Assembly (NCBI RefSeq): GCF_001687625.2
Contig: NZ_CP016538.2
Location: forward strand, 3,216,722-3,280,721
Length of the DNA: 64,000 nucleotides
Direction: 5' to 3'
From: Planococcus maritimus
Lineage (GTDB): Bacteria; Bacillota; Bacilli; Bacillales_A; Planococcaceae
Below are positions 1 through 8,613 of the stretch, one piece after another. Position 1 is the stretch's first letter. Every line of letters begins with the position of its first letter. A program made the translations under genes and the position numbers. The notes below the pieces were generated by a model. That model saw nothing but the letters and a program-made list of their open reading frames with translations. It did no database searches and was not told the DNA's origin.

Positions 1-43
1 CCAATTGCCGCATGATGCGGCTCCACTCACTCTTCTTTCAAGT

Positions 44-1075
44 TCACGCTTTTGATTTTTGAATTGCATTACCGCAAGATTCCCGCACAATCAGTTCGGA
101 ATCGATAAACACTGGTTTCAATTTCGATTTATCGTTAATTAAATCATTAAGCATATAAGCGGCTAGTTTCCCCAACCGTTCTTTATCTTGCCGAACCGTC
201 GACAAGAGCGGCGCACTGTATCGACAAGCATCAATATCATCACAGCCGACCAATCGGATATCACTGGGCACTTGAAGTCCTGCTTCTTTAATCGCCCTCA
301 ATGCACCGAATGCCATCAAGTCAGATGCGGCAAAAACCGCTTCTGGCCGTTCAGGAGCCGCCAGGATTTTTTTCATCGCAGCATAGCCGCTGTCTTCGTG
401 GTAATCCCCGTATTGCATCCATTCTTCTTTTATTTCAAGACCGAATTGGTTCATCGCTTGCAGATAGCCCCGGCCTCGCAGCTTGGTGACTTCCGAATTC
501 GGTTGGCCTCCGATAAAGCCGATTGTTCTCACCGAATTCAAGTACAGATGCTGGATGACTTTAGCCGCTAGATTAATATTATCGGTCATGACATAGCTCG
601 AATGCGGCCCATCCAGGACTAAGTCGATGCCCATGCAAGGGATTTCGCTATTGACCAAGTCATGGATTGAATCTTCAATTTCCTCTCCCGTGATGATCAA
701 ACAACCATCCACGTGGAAATGTTTGCAGCGGGCCAAATAGCTGCCATTGTCCTGGGAGAAATTTTCGTTGGAAAACATGAGAATGTCGTAGCCCAGCAAC
801 CCTATATTCTTTTTGAACGCCGTCACGACTTCGTTGAAAAAAGGATGGGTAAATTCGACATTCACTTTTCCGGCATAGATCAAGCCAATCAAATTGGACT
901 TTTTTGTCGCCAAGGATTTCGCTGAAAAATTCGGCTGGTAACCTGTCTCCTTGATGACGTCTAATATTTTTTTCTTCGTGCCTTCGTTAATGCCATGGTA
1001 ATTATTGATCGTTTTGGACACAGTGGCCGGCGAGACACCGGCCATTTTTGCGATATCTTTTATGGTTAGGCTCAT
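44..1075 (-). CDS. LacI-family transcriptional regulator of the adjacent sugar ABC importer
   Basis: A 343-residue protein with the LacI/GalR layout. A helix-turn-helix lies at residues 4-24 (IAKMAGVSPATVSKTIN), followed by a hinge and a periplasmic-binding-protein-like effector domain. The family binds palindromic operators and is released by a sugar or sugar-phosphate ligand. It is the last gene of a minus-strand run behind the two permeases and binding protein, and two LacI-type palindromes lie upstream of that operon, so local autoregulation is the simplest inference. ATG at 1075 is preceded by GAGGGG at good spacing. The ligand cannot be told from sequence. Family assignment is secure; the specific regulon is inferred. 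Confidence 0.93.
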   Translation of the reverse strand: MSLTIKDIAKMAGVSPATVSKTINNYHGINEGTKKKILDVIKETGYQPNFSAKSLATKKSNLIGLIYAGKVNVEFTHPFFNEVVTAFKKNIGLLGYDILMFSNENFSQDNGSYLARCKHFHVDGCLIITGEEIEDSIHDLVNSEIPCMGIDLVLDGPHSSYVMTDNINLAAKVIQHLYLNSVRTIGFIGGQPNSEVTKLRGRGYLQAMNQFGLEIKEEWMQYGDYHEDSGYAAMKKILAAPERPEAVFAASDLMAFGALRAIKEAGLQVPSDIRLVGCDDIDACRYSAPLLSTVRQDKERLGKLAAYMLNDLINDKSKLKPVFIDSELIVRESCGNAIQKSKA

Positions 1076-1150
1076 ACGTACCCCTCTTTACTGTCTTTAA
1101 TTTAAGGTTATTGTAACGAAGATAGTGAGCCAATGGTTACAATGAAGCGT

Positions 1151-1993
1151 TTATTTTACTGAACCTTCTGCAATGCTTGAGATAAACAAGCGGTTGAACA
1201 GGAGGAAAATAATGATTAATGGCATCGTCGCCCAAAAGACGCCGGATAAGATCATCCCGAAATCGACATTGACCGTGTTGCGAAGTGACGCTAACGCAAC
1301 TTGGATTGTGTAGTTATCAGGGTCTCTGAGAATCGTGAACTGCCATAAAAACTCACCCCATACCGCGGTAAATACAATGATTCCAAGCGTCGCAAAGGCC
1401 GGTAAGATGATTGGCAAGACGATGCTCCGGTAGATCTTGAAGTTCGAACAGCCATCCAACTTTGCCGCTTCGATCAACTCGTCCGGTACCGAGTCCCCGA
1501 TATATTGCCTCATCAGGAAAATACCTAGTGGATTCAAAAAGAACAAAATCATGACACCTGCCAAGGTATCTAACAAGCCCGCATTCGCAATCAGGAAATA
1601 CTGAGGGATTAACCCAAGCTGCGGCGGGATGATCATCGTCAGCAAGATCGTGATGAACAGGACGTTTTTAGCCGGAAAGTAGAACTTGGCGAAAGCGAAC
1701 CCTGCCAACGAGCTAATAAATAATACGACCAATGTGACGATGGAACACAGAACAAAAGATGTCCACAACGCACCGAAGAAATCAATTTGGTTCAATACTT
1801 TCTGGAAGTTTTCCACCAGTAGATTCCCTGGAGCGATTGTCGGGGGAATCGAGTTATACGCGGAACTGGTTTGAGTAGCCATCACGAACATCCAATAAAA
1901 CGGGAACAAGGATAGCAAGGAAGCAAGGGACAAGAACATATAGACGAACAACTTATTCATGGAAAATTTTCGTTTGCTTGCAGTTTCGTTCAT
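1151..1993 (-). CDS. Carbohydrate ABC transporter permease, MalG type
   Basis: A 280-residue integral membrane protein with about six hydrophobic segments. It carries the EAA loop that docks the ATPase, seen as EAAKLDG with a downstream LP near residues 178-200. MalG-type permeases pair with a MalF-type partner and a solute-binding lipoprotein to import oligosaccharides. The gene follows the MalF-like gene by 4 nt and has a strong GGGAGGGG ribosome site before ATG 1993. No ATPase gene is in the operon, so a shared MsmX-type ATPase encoded elsewhere is likely, as in other Bacillales sugar importers. Confidence 0.95.
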   Translation of the reverse strand: MNETASKRKFSMNKLFVYMFLSLASLLSLFPFYWMFVMATQTSSAYNSIPPTIAPGNLLVENFQKVLNQIDFFGALWTSFVLCSIVTLVVLFISSLAGFAFAKFYFPAKNVLFITILLTMIIPPQLGLIPQYFLIANAGLLDTLAGVMILFFLNPLGIFLMRQYIGDSVPDELIEAAKLDGCSNFKIYRSIVLPIILPAFATLGIIVFTAVWGEFLWQFTILRDPDNYTIQVALASLRNTVNVDFGMILSGVFWATMPLIIIFLLFNRLFISSIAEGSVK

Positions 1994-1997
1994 CCGT

Positions 1998-2942
1998 TCA
2001 TCCCCTCCCTTTCTTTTTGCTAAGTCGCCCGGATGCTACATACGTGTTGATGGCTGCAAAAATGACGATGATAATTAATAAAATGATCGCCGTCGCAGAA
2101 GCCGTGCCAAACGACTGAAGCCTGAACGCATCTCGGTACAAATACATGACCACGGTCATCGCTTCGTCTCGTGTAAACGCCGCAGCTCCGAGGAACACCG
2201 TCGGTTCAGAAAACAGCTGCAAGGCGCCGACTGTCGAGAAGAACACCGTTAAAATAATGAACGGCTTGAGCAATGGCAATGTGATGTGGATGACCTGTTG
2301 GAATTTATTGGCGCCATCGATCGTGGCCGCCTCGTACACATCATTTGGAATGCTTTGAATTCCAGCTAGGTAGATAATCGTGTTGTATCCGACCCAGCGC
2401 CAAAATACCATGACCGAGATAGCGATTTTGGTGCCCCACTCAGATGTCGCCCAGCTAACAGGCTCCATCCCGAACAGTCCCAGCACGTAATTGGCCAATG
2501 ACGATTCGTGATTGCTGAAGATGACGCTAAAAATCAATGCCACGGCTACCATCGACGTAATATATGGCATGAAAATCGTTACCCGGAAAAAACTTCTGAA
2601 GCGAAGAAAAGCCACATTCAACAAAATCGCCAGAATGATTCCGATGACGATTTGAGGGGCCGTTCCGATCAGGCCAATAATGATGGTATTGTACAAAGAT
2701 TTCCAGAACAGCGGATCTTCCAAGACGATCCGAAAGTTGTTCAAACCGACAAAGCTCATATCCCCTAGGCCGTTCCAGCTCTGGAAAGCCAAGTAGAAAC
2801 TAAAAAGCGCTGGATAGAGGCCAATGACCCCAAAAATAATAAAGAAAGGCGCTATGTATAAATAAGAGGAAATCATATTCTTTCGTTTTTCGGACGACTT
2901 TTTCTTCCCGCCTTTGTTTCCTTTTCGGTAAACAGAGTCCAT
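1998..2942 (-). CDS. Carbohydrate ABC transporter permease, MalF type
   Basis: About 314 residues with a lysine-rich cytoplasmic N-terminus, six predicted membrane spans and the EAA loop EAATIDGANKF near the C-terminal third. It is the first permease of the operon, between the binding protein and the MalG-type partner. A GTG three codons further upstream is possible, but the ATG at 2942 is better placed behind GGGTGA, so I prefer it. The substrate is unknown; the fold and role are clear. Confidence 0.93.
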   Translation of the reverse strand: MDSVYRKGNKGGKKKSSEKRKNMISSYLYIAPFFIIFGVIGLYPALFSFYLAFQSWNGLGDMSFVGLNNFRIVLEDPLFWKSLYNTIIIGLIGTAPQIVIGIILAILLNVAFLRFRSFFRVTIFMPYITSMVAVALIFSVIFSNHESSLANYVLGLFGMEPVSWATSEWGTKIAISVMVFWRWVGYNTIIYLAGIQSIPNDVYEAATIDGANKFQQVIHITLPLLKPFIILTVFFSTVGALQLFSEPTVFLGAAAFTRDEAMTVVMYLYRDAFRLQSFGTASATAIILLIIIVIFAAINTYVASGRLSKKKGRG

Positions 2943-3025
2943 TTCACTCACCCGCTTTAATTTAAAATAAGGGCATGGATTCTACAAAGTCACCATACCC
3001 TTTGAACTGCCAGCAATGCCTATTG

Positions 3026-4309
3026 TTATTGACGGTCGATCAAATCTTGTGCACGTTTGACAGCGGCATCCCATTCTTCTTCAGGGTCTGCCCCATTCTG
3101 CACATTTTTCAACGCGTTCAACACTTCATTATTTACCGGGAAATATTTTACGCCTTTGAAGACAGCTGTATCGATATCTTGTGCTGCTTCTGCGAATACA
3201 GATGATGTGACTTGGCCGCCAAAGAACTCGTCTTCGTTGCCTGTGAACTCGTCCATTTCATACACAGCAGGAGCTGAAGGGAACAAGCCTTTTTCCTGGA
3301 ATGACGTCAATTGGTTGTCAGCTGACACTAACCATTCCGTAAAGTCGTAAGCTTCCTGGGCATTTTCCGTTTCGCTTGGGATAGCTAAGTACGACCCGCC
3401 CCAGTTTGCAGCAAACTCAGTCGGCAATGTGGCCACTCTCCATTTGCCAGCAGCATCCGGCGCATTTCCTTCCATCCAGCCTTTCAGCCAGCCTGCGCCC
3501 AATTCGACCGCAAACTCACCTGTGTTGACGGCGTTGGCCCATTCAGGCGTCCACATTTCAAACTTCCCTACGACACCCGCTTCGTTCAGTTCGACCGCGT
3601 AATCATAGGCTTTTTTCACATCGTTGCCTTCTTGGCCAATCAATAATTCGCCTTCGGGATTCAAGTATGTTTCTTCCGAGGCATCCAGGTAGGCTCTAAA
3701 CGCCATTTCGATGCTGTCGACAAAAGGTTTCCCGGTTTCTTCCAAAACTTGCAAGCCAGCTTCTTTGAAGGCTTCAGGGGAATCGATCATCGCCGAGACT
3801 TCTGCAGGATCTGTTGGCAAGCCAGCTTCTTCAAAGACATCAGCACGGTAGTACAAAGCTTTTGGCCCGATGTCAGTCGGCAAACCGAAGAGGAAATCAC
3901 CTTCTTGGTTCGCTCCGGCATTCCATTTCCAATCCAAGTATTCCGCTTGAACATCTTCTGCCCCTAGCTCATACAAGTTTTCAAAGCTTCCTTGAGCTTC
4001 TTTGAATCGATCGAACTGGTCGACTTCTAGCATCGCAATATCAGGCGCGCCGCTTCCAGCAGATAAAGAAGTAAATAGCGCATCATGGTGTTCCGCCGTT
4101 TCTGAAACTTTTACATTGATGGTGACGTTCGGGTTTTCTGCTTCATACGCTTCAGCTAGTTCTTCATAGTTCGTAGCCCCAAAAGACCAAAAATCCAGTG
4201 TCACTTCGCCATCCTCGCCAGAAGTCGACTCTTCATCACTGCATGCTGCCAGTGTTGCAGAAAGTGCCAAAGTCATTCCAAGTACAGGCCATTTTTTCAT
4301 GTTCTTCAT
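3026..4309 (-). CDS. Extracellular sugar-binding lipoprotein (family 1 solute-binding protein)
   Basis: A 427-residue protein. Its signal peptide ends in a lipobox (LAAC, Cys23), so the mature protein is lipid-anchored outside the membrane. The acidic spacer and the large two-lobed body (WSFGATNYEELAEAYE start; GGSYLAIPSET in the second lobe) match family 1 binding proteins that deliver oligosaccharides to MalFG-type importers. It is the first gene of the importer operon, with AGGGGGA seven bases before ATG 4309. LacI-type operators and a cre-like site lie just upstream. The sugar specificity is not readable. Confidence 0.94.
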   Translation of the reverse strand: MKNMKKWPVLGMTLALSATLAACSDEESTSGEDGEVTLDFWSFGATNYEELAEAYEAENPNVTINVKVSETAEHHDALFTSLSAGSGAPDIAMLEVDQFDRFKEAQGSFENLYELGAEDVQAEYLDWKWNAGANQEGDFLFGLPTDIGPKALYYRADVFEEAGLPTDPAEVSAMIDSPEAFKEAGLQVLEETGKPFVDSIEMAFRAYLDASEETYLNPEGELLIGQEGNDVKKAYDYAVELNEAGVVGKFEMWTPEWANAVNTGEFAVELGAGWLKGWMEGNAPDAAGKWRVATLPTEFAANWGGSYLAIPSETENAQEAYDFTEWLVSADNQLTSFQEKGLFPSAPAVYEMDEFTGNEDEFFGGQVTSSVFAEAAQDIDTAVFKGVKYFPVNNEVLNALKNVQNGADPEEEWDAAVKRAQDLIDRQ

Positions 4310-4402
4310 TTTATTTCCCCCTTATATGATAATCGACGTGCCTCCACTAAAATGATGATTACTGATTCGTGTTGAGCGAAAATAAAGCCTGTTCTAATTA
4401 AC

Positions 4403-4414
4403 GAAACCGGTTTC
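4403..4414. promoter_or_regulatory. LacI-type operator, proximal
   Basis: A perfect 12-bp palindrome GAAACCGGTTTC about 90 bp upstream of the binding-protein gene. The CG-centred AAACCGGTTT form is typical of LacI/GalR operators. A second copy lies about 100 bp further upstream and a LacI gene is in the operon, so it is the likely target of that regulator. Confidence 0.7.
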
Positions 4415-4436
4415 TATAATCGCTAAAAAAAATGAA

Positions 4437-4450
4437 TTAAACCGCTTACA
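4437..4450 (-). promoter_or_regulatory. Candidate cre site (CcpA)
   Basis: On the minus strand the sequence reads TGTAAGCGGTTTAA. This matches 13 of 14 positions of the cre consensus TGWAANCGNTNWCA. It lies between the two LacI operators upstream of the sugar importer operon, where carbon catabolite repression would be expected. Confidence 0.5.
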
Positions 4451-4506
4451 TTTACAATAATAACTCAATTTTTTCATTAATCAATCATTTATTTTATTAA
4501 ATATGT

Positions 4507-4516
4507 AAACCGGTTT
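4507..4516. promoter_or_regulatory. LacI-type operator, distal
   Basis: Palindrome AAACCGGTTT, followed by CG on the plus strand, a second copy of the proximal operator core 104 bp away. Paired operators suggest looping by a tetrameric or dimer-paired LacI protein; this is inference. The rest of the 4310-4657 gap is AT-rich and holds no gene. Confidence 0.65.
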
Positions 4517-4597
4517 CGTTCATCCGGCGTGGTTACTGGTAATTATGGAATAAAAAATTTTTTACGACCCCTATATTAGCCAATAATCGAACAGCTA

Positions 4598-4649
4598 CAA
4601 AAAAAGCGTTAGCTTTGGAAGATTCTACGTTCCCCAAATCCTAACGCTT
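4598..4649 (-). terminator. Rho-independent terminator after the DUF4317 gene
   Basis: Stem AGCGTTAG / CTAACGCT (4605-4612 and 4641-4648) around a loop of about 28 nt. It is followed on the minus strand by a run of seven T residues. It sits just past the stop at 4658. Confidence 0.8.
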
Positions 4650-4657
4650 CAACTAAC

Positions 4658-5845
4658 CTACTCCAATTCTTCTTCCGCCAACAACTTAAATCCTTCCACG
4701 ACTGTATCCTCTTCCACTTCGATCAGGATGCAGCGCCGGCCCTTGTAATTGACTTGTTTGACGTAACGTAAGTCTTCGGGGCCGATCTTAATTTCGGCGA
4801 CTTTCGTGTTGATCTTAATCGATTTTGCCCCATATTTCGGCACGATGTGACTCGCTTTCATCTCGTACTTGCGGTCATCCGTCACTTGCTGGAACGCTTG
4901 CTCCACTTTCTCGGTGCTGATGTCTTTGATGCCGCTCGCTTTCAAGACGCGCTCGACTTCCTTGGAATCGAGCATTGGCGCCGGCTCGTCCTCGTCTTCT
5001 GCTTCCACTTCGAGCATGCTGTTGATCTCGTCGTAGACGCCCGCGAGCGTTCTCGAATTGACCTCATCGCCGATCACTTGCTTGACGATTTCTTCAAACA
5101 CCACTTTATCATCTTCTGCGGTGGTGATTTCATCGCCATTCAGCACGTTTTCGATAAACTGGAAATCCGGCTTATTGGCTTTGGCCGCAGAATACAAGAT
5201 GCGGTTGACGTCTGCCGCGTTGTTCGTGAAGCTCGGGAACAAGAAGCCGCCGACCGGCGACGACAGCTTAATGACCGGGTCCGCCATAATGTTCGACTTA
5301 AATTCCTTTTCGATAAAATCAAATACCAGCGACGATTTCGGCAGTTCGGTTTGGTTCATGCTGCTGAGGACGAACGGCGTCGTATAGACTTCGTCGCGCA
5401 TGGCCGCTTCTGTCTCATCCGGCTCGCGTTTCGTCGTCTTGAAATACGTGCCGCGGATGAACGTGATGACCATGTCCTTGTCGTATGGCGTTTCTTCGAC
5501 CATCTTCAAGGCGACGCGCTGCATATTGTCTTTCCAGCCTTCTGCATCGTCTGCATGAAGCCCTTCGTACAATAGCGTCTGCGTATGGTCGGCCTGCCCT
5601 TCTTCCGGGCGCTGGAACTTCACTTCAAATAGCTTGATATCGAGCTTGCCTGCGAGCACTTTCTTGAAATTGGCCAAAAACAGCTCTTGCTGCTCGCGCT
5701 CGAGCATCGCAAACGAGCGGCTCTCCTCGTGGAAGATCTCACTTGTCTCTTGCTTGATATATACATTGTAAATCTCGGCGATTTTTAGTAAATCCGTCTC
5801 CAACTTAAACTGCTTGCGGATCTCGGCAATGTCTTTTTTGTTCAT
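4658..5845 (-). CDS. DUF4317-like protein of unknown function
   Basis: A 395-residue soluble acidic protein beginning MNKKDIAEIRKQFK, which resembles the DUF4317 family found in Firmicutes. No catalytic motif or membrane segment is visible; there are charged helical stretches and an acidic linker (EVEAEDEDEPAP). The open frame extends 21 codons further upstream, but ATG 5845 matches the usual family start and has a purine-rich upstream region. It stands alone between two terminators. Function is unknown. Confidence 0.75.
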   Translation of the reverse strand: MNKKDIAEIRKQFKLETDLLKIAEIYNVYIKQETSEIFHEESRSFAMLEREQQELFLANFKKVLAGKLDIKLFEVKFQRPEEGQADHTQTLLYEGLHADDAEGWKDNMQRVALKMVEETPYDKDMVITFIRGTYFKTTKREPDETEAAMRDEVYTTPFVLSSMNQTELPKSSLVFDFIEKEFKSNIMADPVIKLSSPVGGFLFPSFTNNAADVNRILYSAAKANKPDFQFIENVLNGDEITTAEDDKVVFEEIVKQVIGDEVNSRTLAGVYDEINSMLEVEAEDEDEPAPMLDSKEVERVLKASGIKDISTEKVEQAFQQVTDDRKYEMKASHIVPKYGAKSIKINTKVAEIKIGPEDLRYVKQVNYKGRRCILIEVEEDTVVEGFKLLAEEELE

Positions 5846-5886
5846 CTCTATTTCCAACTCCCAGCTAATAAAATCCATGTGTTTGC

Positions 5887-5927
5887 AAAAAAAGAGCATC
5901 CAAGCCAAGTTGCTTTGGACACTCTTT
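5887..5927 (-). terminator. Rho-independent terminator after the AEC-family carrier
   Basis: Imperfect stem AAGAG-GTCCAA / TTGGAT-CTCTT on the minus strand with a T run (plus-strand A run 5887-5893). It lies downstream of the carrier gene that ends at 5991. Confidence 0.7.
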
Positions 5928-5990
5928 CATTATAACAAGAATTCAGCAGGAAACCGGGATTGCCCTTGTGGATTTCCAAATCCTCGGCAT

Positions 5991-6896
5991 TTACAAAACC
6001 AGCAGCAAGACCGGAATCGTGACGATGCTCGCCAAGGTACTGACGAACATCGCGCTCGACACCATTTCAGGATTCATATTGAACTTGATGGCAAGCAGTG
6101 TCGTTGTGACGGCCGCTGGGGTTGCCGCAGAAACCAACAACACTTTTGCTTCTAGTGAGCCCCCGGGATATAGCCAGGCCAATAGAACGAAAGCGATGGC
6201 TGGAAAAGCAACCAATTTCAGCACGGCCGCTGTCCCGATGAACTTCAATACCGTCTTGATTTGAATCGAAGCCAAGGTGATCCCGAGCAGCGTCAACAGC
6301 ACTGGCACCGCCGCCTGCCCCAGTAAGCCTGTTGCATTGCCGAGCGCTTCAGGAACCGCAATGCCCGTTATTTTCAGGATCAGGCCGGTAGTGATAGCGA
6401 TAAAGCCGGGCATGCGGATGATGGTAATGAAAATCGCCGTCTTGGAAACATCTGCGTGATTCGATGCGTAAAAAATGCCAGCTGAATTCATCAGCAAAGA
6501 TTGCATAACCACATAAATAATCGCGATCGCCATGCCTTCATCCCCGAAGGCGAACAACACGATCGGCAAGCCATAGTTTCCCGTGTTTGGAAACGCGCTC
6601 GCGAGCATCATCGTATTGCGGTATGACAGATCCCATCCGAGTACGAAGCCTAGAAATGTGATCACCCCCGCAAACAAGACAAACAGCAAGACCGCAAACA
6701 GCACAATTCTCCCTAAATCCCCCAAATCCAATGAAGACGTCGTGACGGAATGGAAAAATAGAGCCGGGCTGAACACGTAGATGCACAAATCCGACACCGG
6801 TTTTTTGTCGACGTCCATAAATTTCCCGACAAAAAAGCCGATGCCAAGCAAGACAAAGACCGGCAAAATGACATTGATGATTTCACTGACAATCAT
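5991..6896 (-). CDS. AEC-family transporter (auxin efflux carrier fold), probable organic-acid permease
   Basis: About 301 residues with ten hydrophobic segments, typical of the auxin-efflux-carrier family. In bacteria this family often moves malate, malonate or related carboxylates. Motifs include the N-terminal LPVFVLLGIGFFVGK and FPNTGNYGLP near residue 107. GTG at 6905 opens the frame, but ATG 6896 has GGAGA at workable spacing. It lies 61 bp downstream of the 2-hydroxycarboxylate symporter and may be co-transcribed with it, so a role in the same acid metabolism is inferred. Substrate and direction are unknown. Confidence 0.85.
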   Translation of the reverse strand: MIVSEIINVILPVFVLLGIGFFVGKFMDVDKKPVSDLCIYVFSPALFFHSVTTSSLDLGDLGRIVLFAVLLFVLFAGVITFLGFVLGWDLSYRNTMMLASAFPNTGNYGLPIVLFAFGDEGMAIAIIYVVMQSLLMNSAGIFYASNHADVSKTAIFITIIRMPGFIAITTGLILKITGIAVPEALGNATGLLGQAAVPVLLTLLGITLASIQIKTVLKFIGTAAVLKLVAFPAIAFVLLAWLYPGGSLEAKVLLVSAATPAAVTTTLLAIKFNMNPEMVSSAMFVSTLASIVTIPVLLLVL

Positions 6897-6957
6897 GGCG
6901 TTCACTCTCCATCAGAAAGAGGGAAAGGATTTCCCCCCTCCCCCAAAGTCTACTTTA

Positions 6958-8265
6958 TTAAATGAAAAACGGGATAAAGATGCTGGCCAATAACAAGATC
7001 AATGCGCCACCGAGGCGGGAAGAAATCTGCGCAAATGGCATCAATTCCATGCGTCTTGCCGCAGACAGTACCGCAACATCACCGGTTCCGCCCATATTCG
7101 CCATACATAATCCTGCCGTGATGGCTGCTTCGATTGGATAAAAGCCCATGAATTTCCCGACGACTCCTGCTCCCACAACAGCCCCGAGAACGACAGCCAA
7201 GACAATGAGCACATACTCAATGCTCAAGGCATTCAGCACGGCTTCGAGATCTGTATAGGCTACCCCAATGCCCACTAGCAAGGCATTAGTCCAGTTGCGC
7301 GCCACGAACTCATACCACTGGCTCGCGCCTTCTACGATGATTTCTGGCATGACGTTCGCAACTTTGAGAGCTGCCACTAAAATGATCATGATGGCATAAG
7401 GGTGCAATGGAATAAAATCGCCCAATAGATTGCCTAAAATATAAAACGATACAGCCGCCAAGACGCCGATGCCCATTTTCGCCAAATCGTAACTCGGCGT
7501 TTCTTTTTTCTCGTAATGGAAATTGCGTATCAATTGGCCATTACCCGTCAAGCTCGGATATTTATTGCCGATCAAGTTCAATACGCTCGCCAAGATGATG
7601 GCGAAGACATTCCCGAGCGCCAAGGCCGGAACGAGTATCGATAAATAATAGCCCGGTTCATTGCCGAGCATTTCCGAATACACTTGAGACATCGGCACAG
7701 CGCCTGCACCCATGCCGCCGCCCATGATCGGCATGGCGATGACAAGCACCGCTTCTTGAACACTAAACCCTAATACCATGCCGACTAAGGCAGCCAGACC
7801 AACCGCTCCTGCAACCGCAGCGAGTAATGGCAACGCATAGCGGACGCCTGCTTTTACCAAGATCTTCGATTCCATCCCTAAAATACTGCCTGTAATCAAA
7901 GCCGCAATATAGAAGTTGAGAAAGTCTCCGTCTTTCATGAATTCCGTAATCCCCGCCGTCGTGCTTTCGGGCATAAGACCACTATAGACCATATAAGCAG
8001 ACCCGAAAATAGCGACAATCGCACCGCCTCCAAGGAACGTGCGAACGATTGGCATATGATTACCGAACCAGCCCAGTAATTCCCCGAGCACCATCGTAAT
8101 GAGCAATGCGCCGATCATGCCAGCTGGCAAATTTTCAGTATACATCGCATAAAGTGCGATTGCGGCGAAAACCCCAAACCACAGAATCGGCATATTGAAA
8201 ATCGTGAATTTGTCTTTCAAATTTCGAGCCGGCAGCTGCGGCGGGATCTTATTCGTTTCCTTCAT
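6958..8265 (-). CDS. 2-hydroxycarboxylate transporter family protein (malate/citrate:cation symporter)
   Basis: A 435-residue membrane protein of the 2HCT family (MaeN, CimH, CitS, CitP). It shows the two glycine-rich re-entrant signatures: GGGMGAGAVPMSQ near residue 180 and MANMGGTGDVAVLSAARRM near the C-terminus. The family imports malate, citrate or lactate with Na+ or H+. The CitA/CitB-like two-component pair immediately upstream matches the B. subtilis arrangement in which a kinase/regulator pair controls maeN. RBS AGAGGTG precedes ATG 8265, and a near-perfect cre site lies 40 bp upstream. Malate is my best guess at the substrate. Confidence 0.93.
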   Translation of the reverse strand: MKETNKIPPQLPARNLKDKFTIFNMPILWFGVFAAIALYAMYTENLPAGMIGALLITMVLGELLGWFGNHMPIVRTFLGGGAIVAIFGSAYMVYSGLMPESTTAGITEFMKDGDFLNFYIAALITGSILGMESKILVKAGVRYALPLLAAVAGAVGLAALVGMVLGFSVQEAVLVIAMPIMGGGMGAGAVPMSQVYSEMLGNEPGYYLSILVPALALGNVFAIILASVLNLIGNKYPSLTGNGQLIRNFHYEKKETPSYDLAKMGIGVLAAVSFYILGNLLGDFIPLHPYAIMIILVAALKVANVMPEIIVEGASQWYEFVARNWTNALLVGIGVAYTDLEAVLNALSIEYVLIVLAVVLGAVVGAGVVGKFMGFYPIEAAITAGLCMANMGGTGDVAVLSAARRMELMPFAQISSRLGGALILLLASIFIPFFI

Positions 8266-8304
8266 TCTTGGACACCTCTTTTTTTTGAGCTTGCGCCACT
8301 TTCA

Positions 8305-8318
8305 GGTAAGCGCTTTCA
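8305..8318. promoter_or_regulatory. cre site upstream of the 2HCT transporter
   Basis: The minus strand reads TGAAAGCGCTTACC, matching 13 of 14 positions of the cre consensus. It is 40 bp upstream of the transporter start, a position suited to CcpA repression of initiation or elongation. Confidence 0.65.
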
Positions 8319-8387
8319 ATGTATTTCATATTTTAGACAAATTTCAGACAACTTCTAGCTTATGAAAGTATTGGTTTTATTGTAATT

Positions 8388-8417
8388 AAAAAAAGCAGCC
8401 GCATTGGCTGCTTTTTT
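8388..8417 (-). terminator. Bidirectional-looking terminator after the response regulator
   Basis: AAAAGCAGCC / GGCTGCTTTT with a five-base loop, A-rich on one side and T-rich on the other. It lies downstream of the response regulator gene and its repeat, ahead of the transporter promoter. Confidence 0.8.
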
Positions 8418-8430
8418 AGTAGAAATCGTG

Positions 8431-8560
8431 CTTTCCGAAGCTTATTGCTCGCTTTCCGTGGGGCGGGAATCGAGCCTCCTCGTCACTTCGTTCCTGCGGG
8501 GTCTCTCAAACCCGCTAGTCCCACTGGAGTCGAGCAAACGCTTCTCCAAACACTCAGACA
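8431..8560 (-). repeat. Dispersed structured repeat, family R1, copy a
   Basis: About 130 bp matching, in inverse orientation, the copies at 15911-16070 and 50153-50315. Shared blocks are AAGCTTATTGCTCGCTTTCC, GGGAATCGAGCCTCCTCG and the GAGTCGAGCAAACGCTTCTC edge. It lies in the gap after the response regulator and codes for nothing convincing. GC-rich palindromic repeats built on a CTCCTGCGGGA / CCGCGGAAAGCG theme are common between genes in Bacillales. Confidence 0.8.
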
Positions 8561-8613
8561 TCTCACTGAACTTCTTTAATGAATTAATGTTTTCCAAAGC
8601 TCCATCCTCACTT

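Noticed and set aside
4847..5575. 242-residue plus-strand frame opposite the DUF4317-like gene
   Set aside because: Arg/His/Asp-rich shadow typical of the complementary strand of a real gene; no initiation signal.
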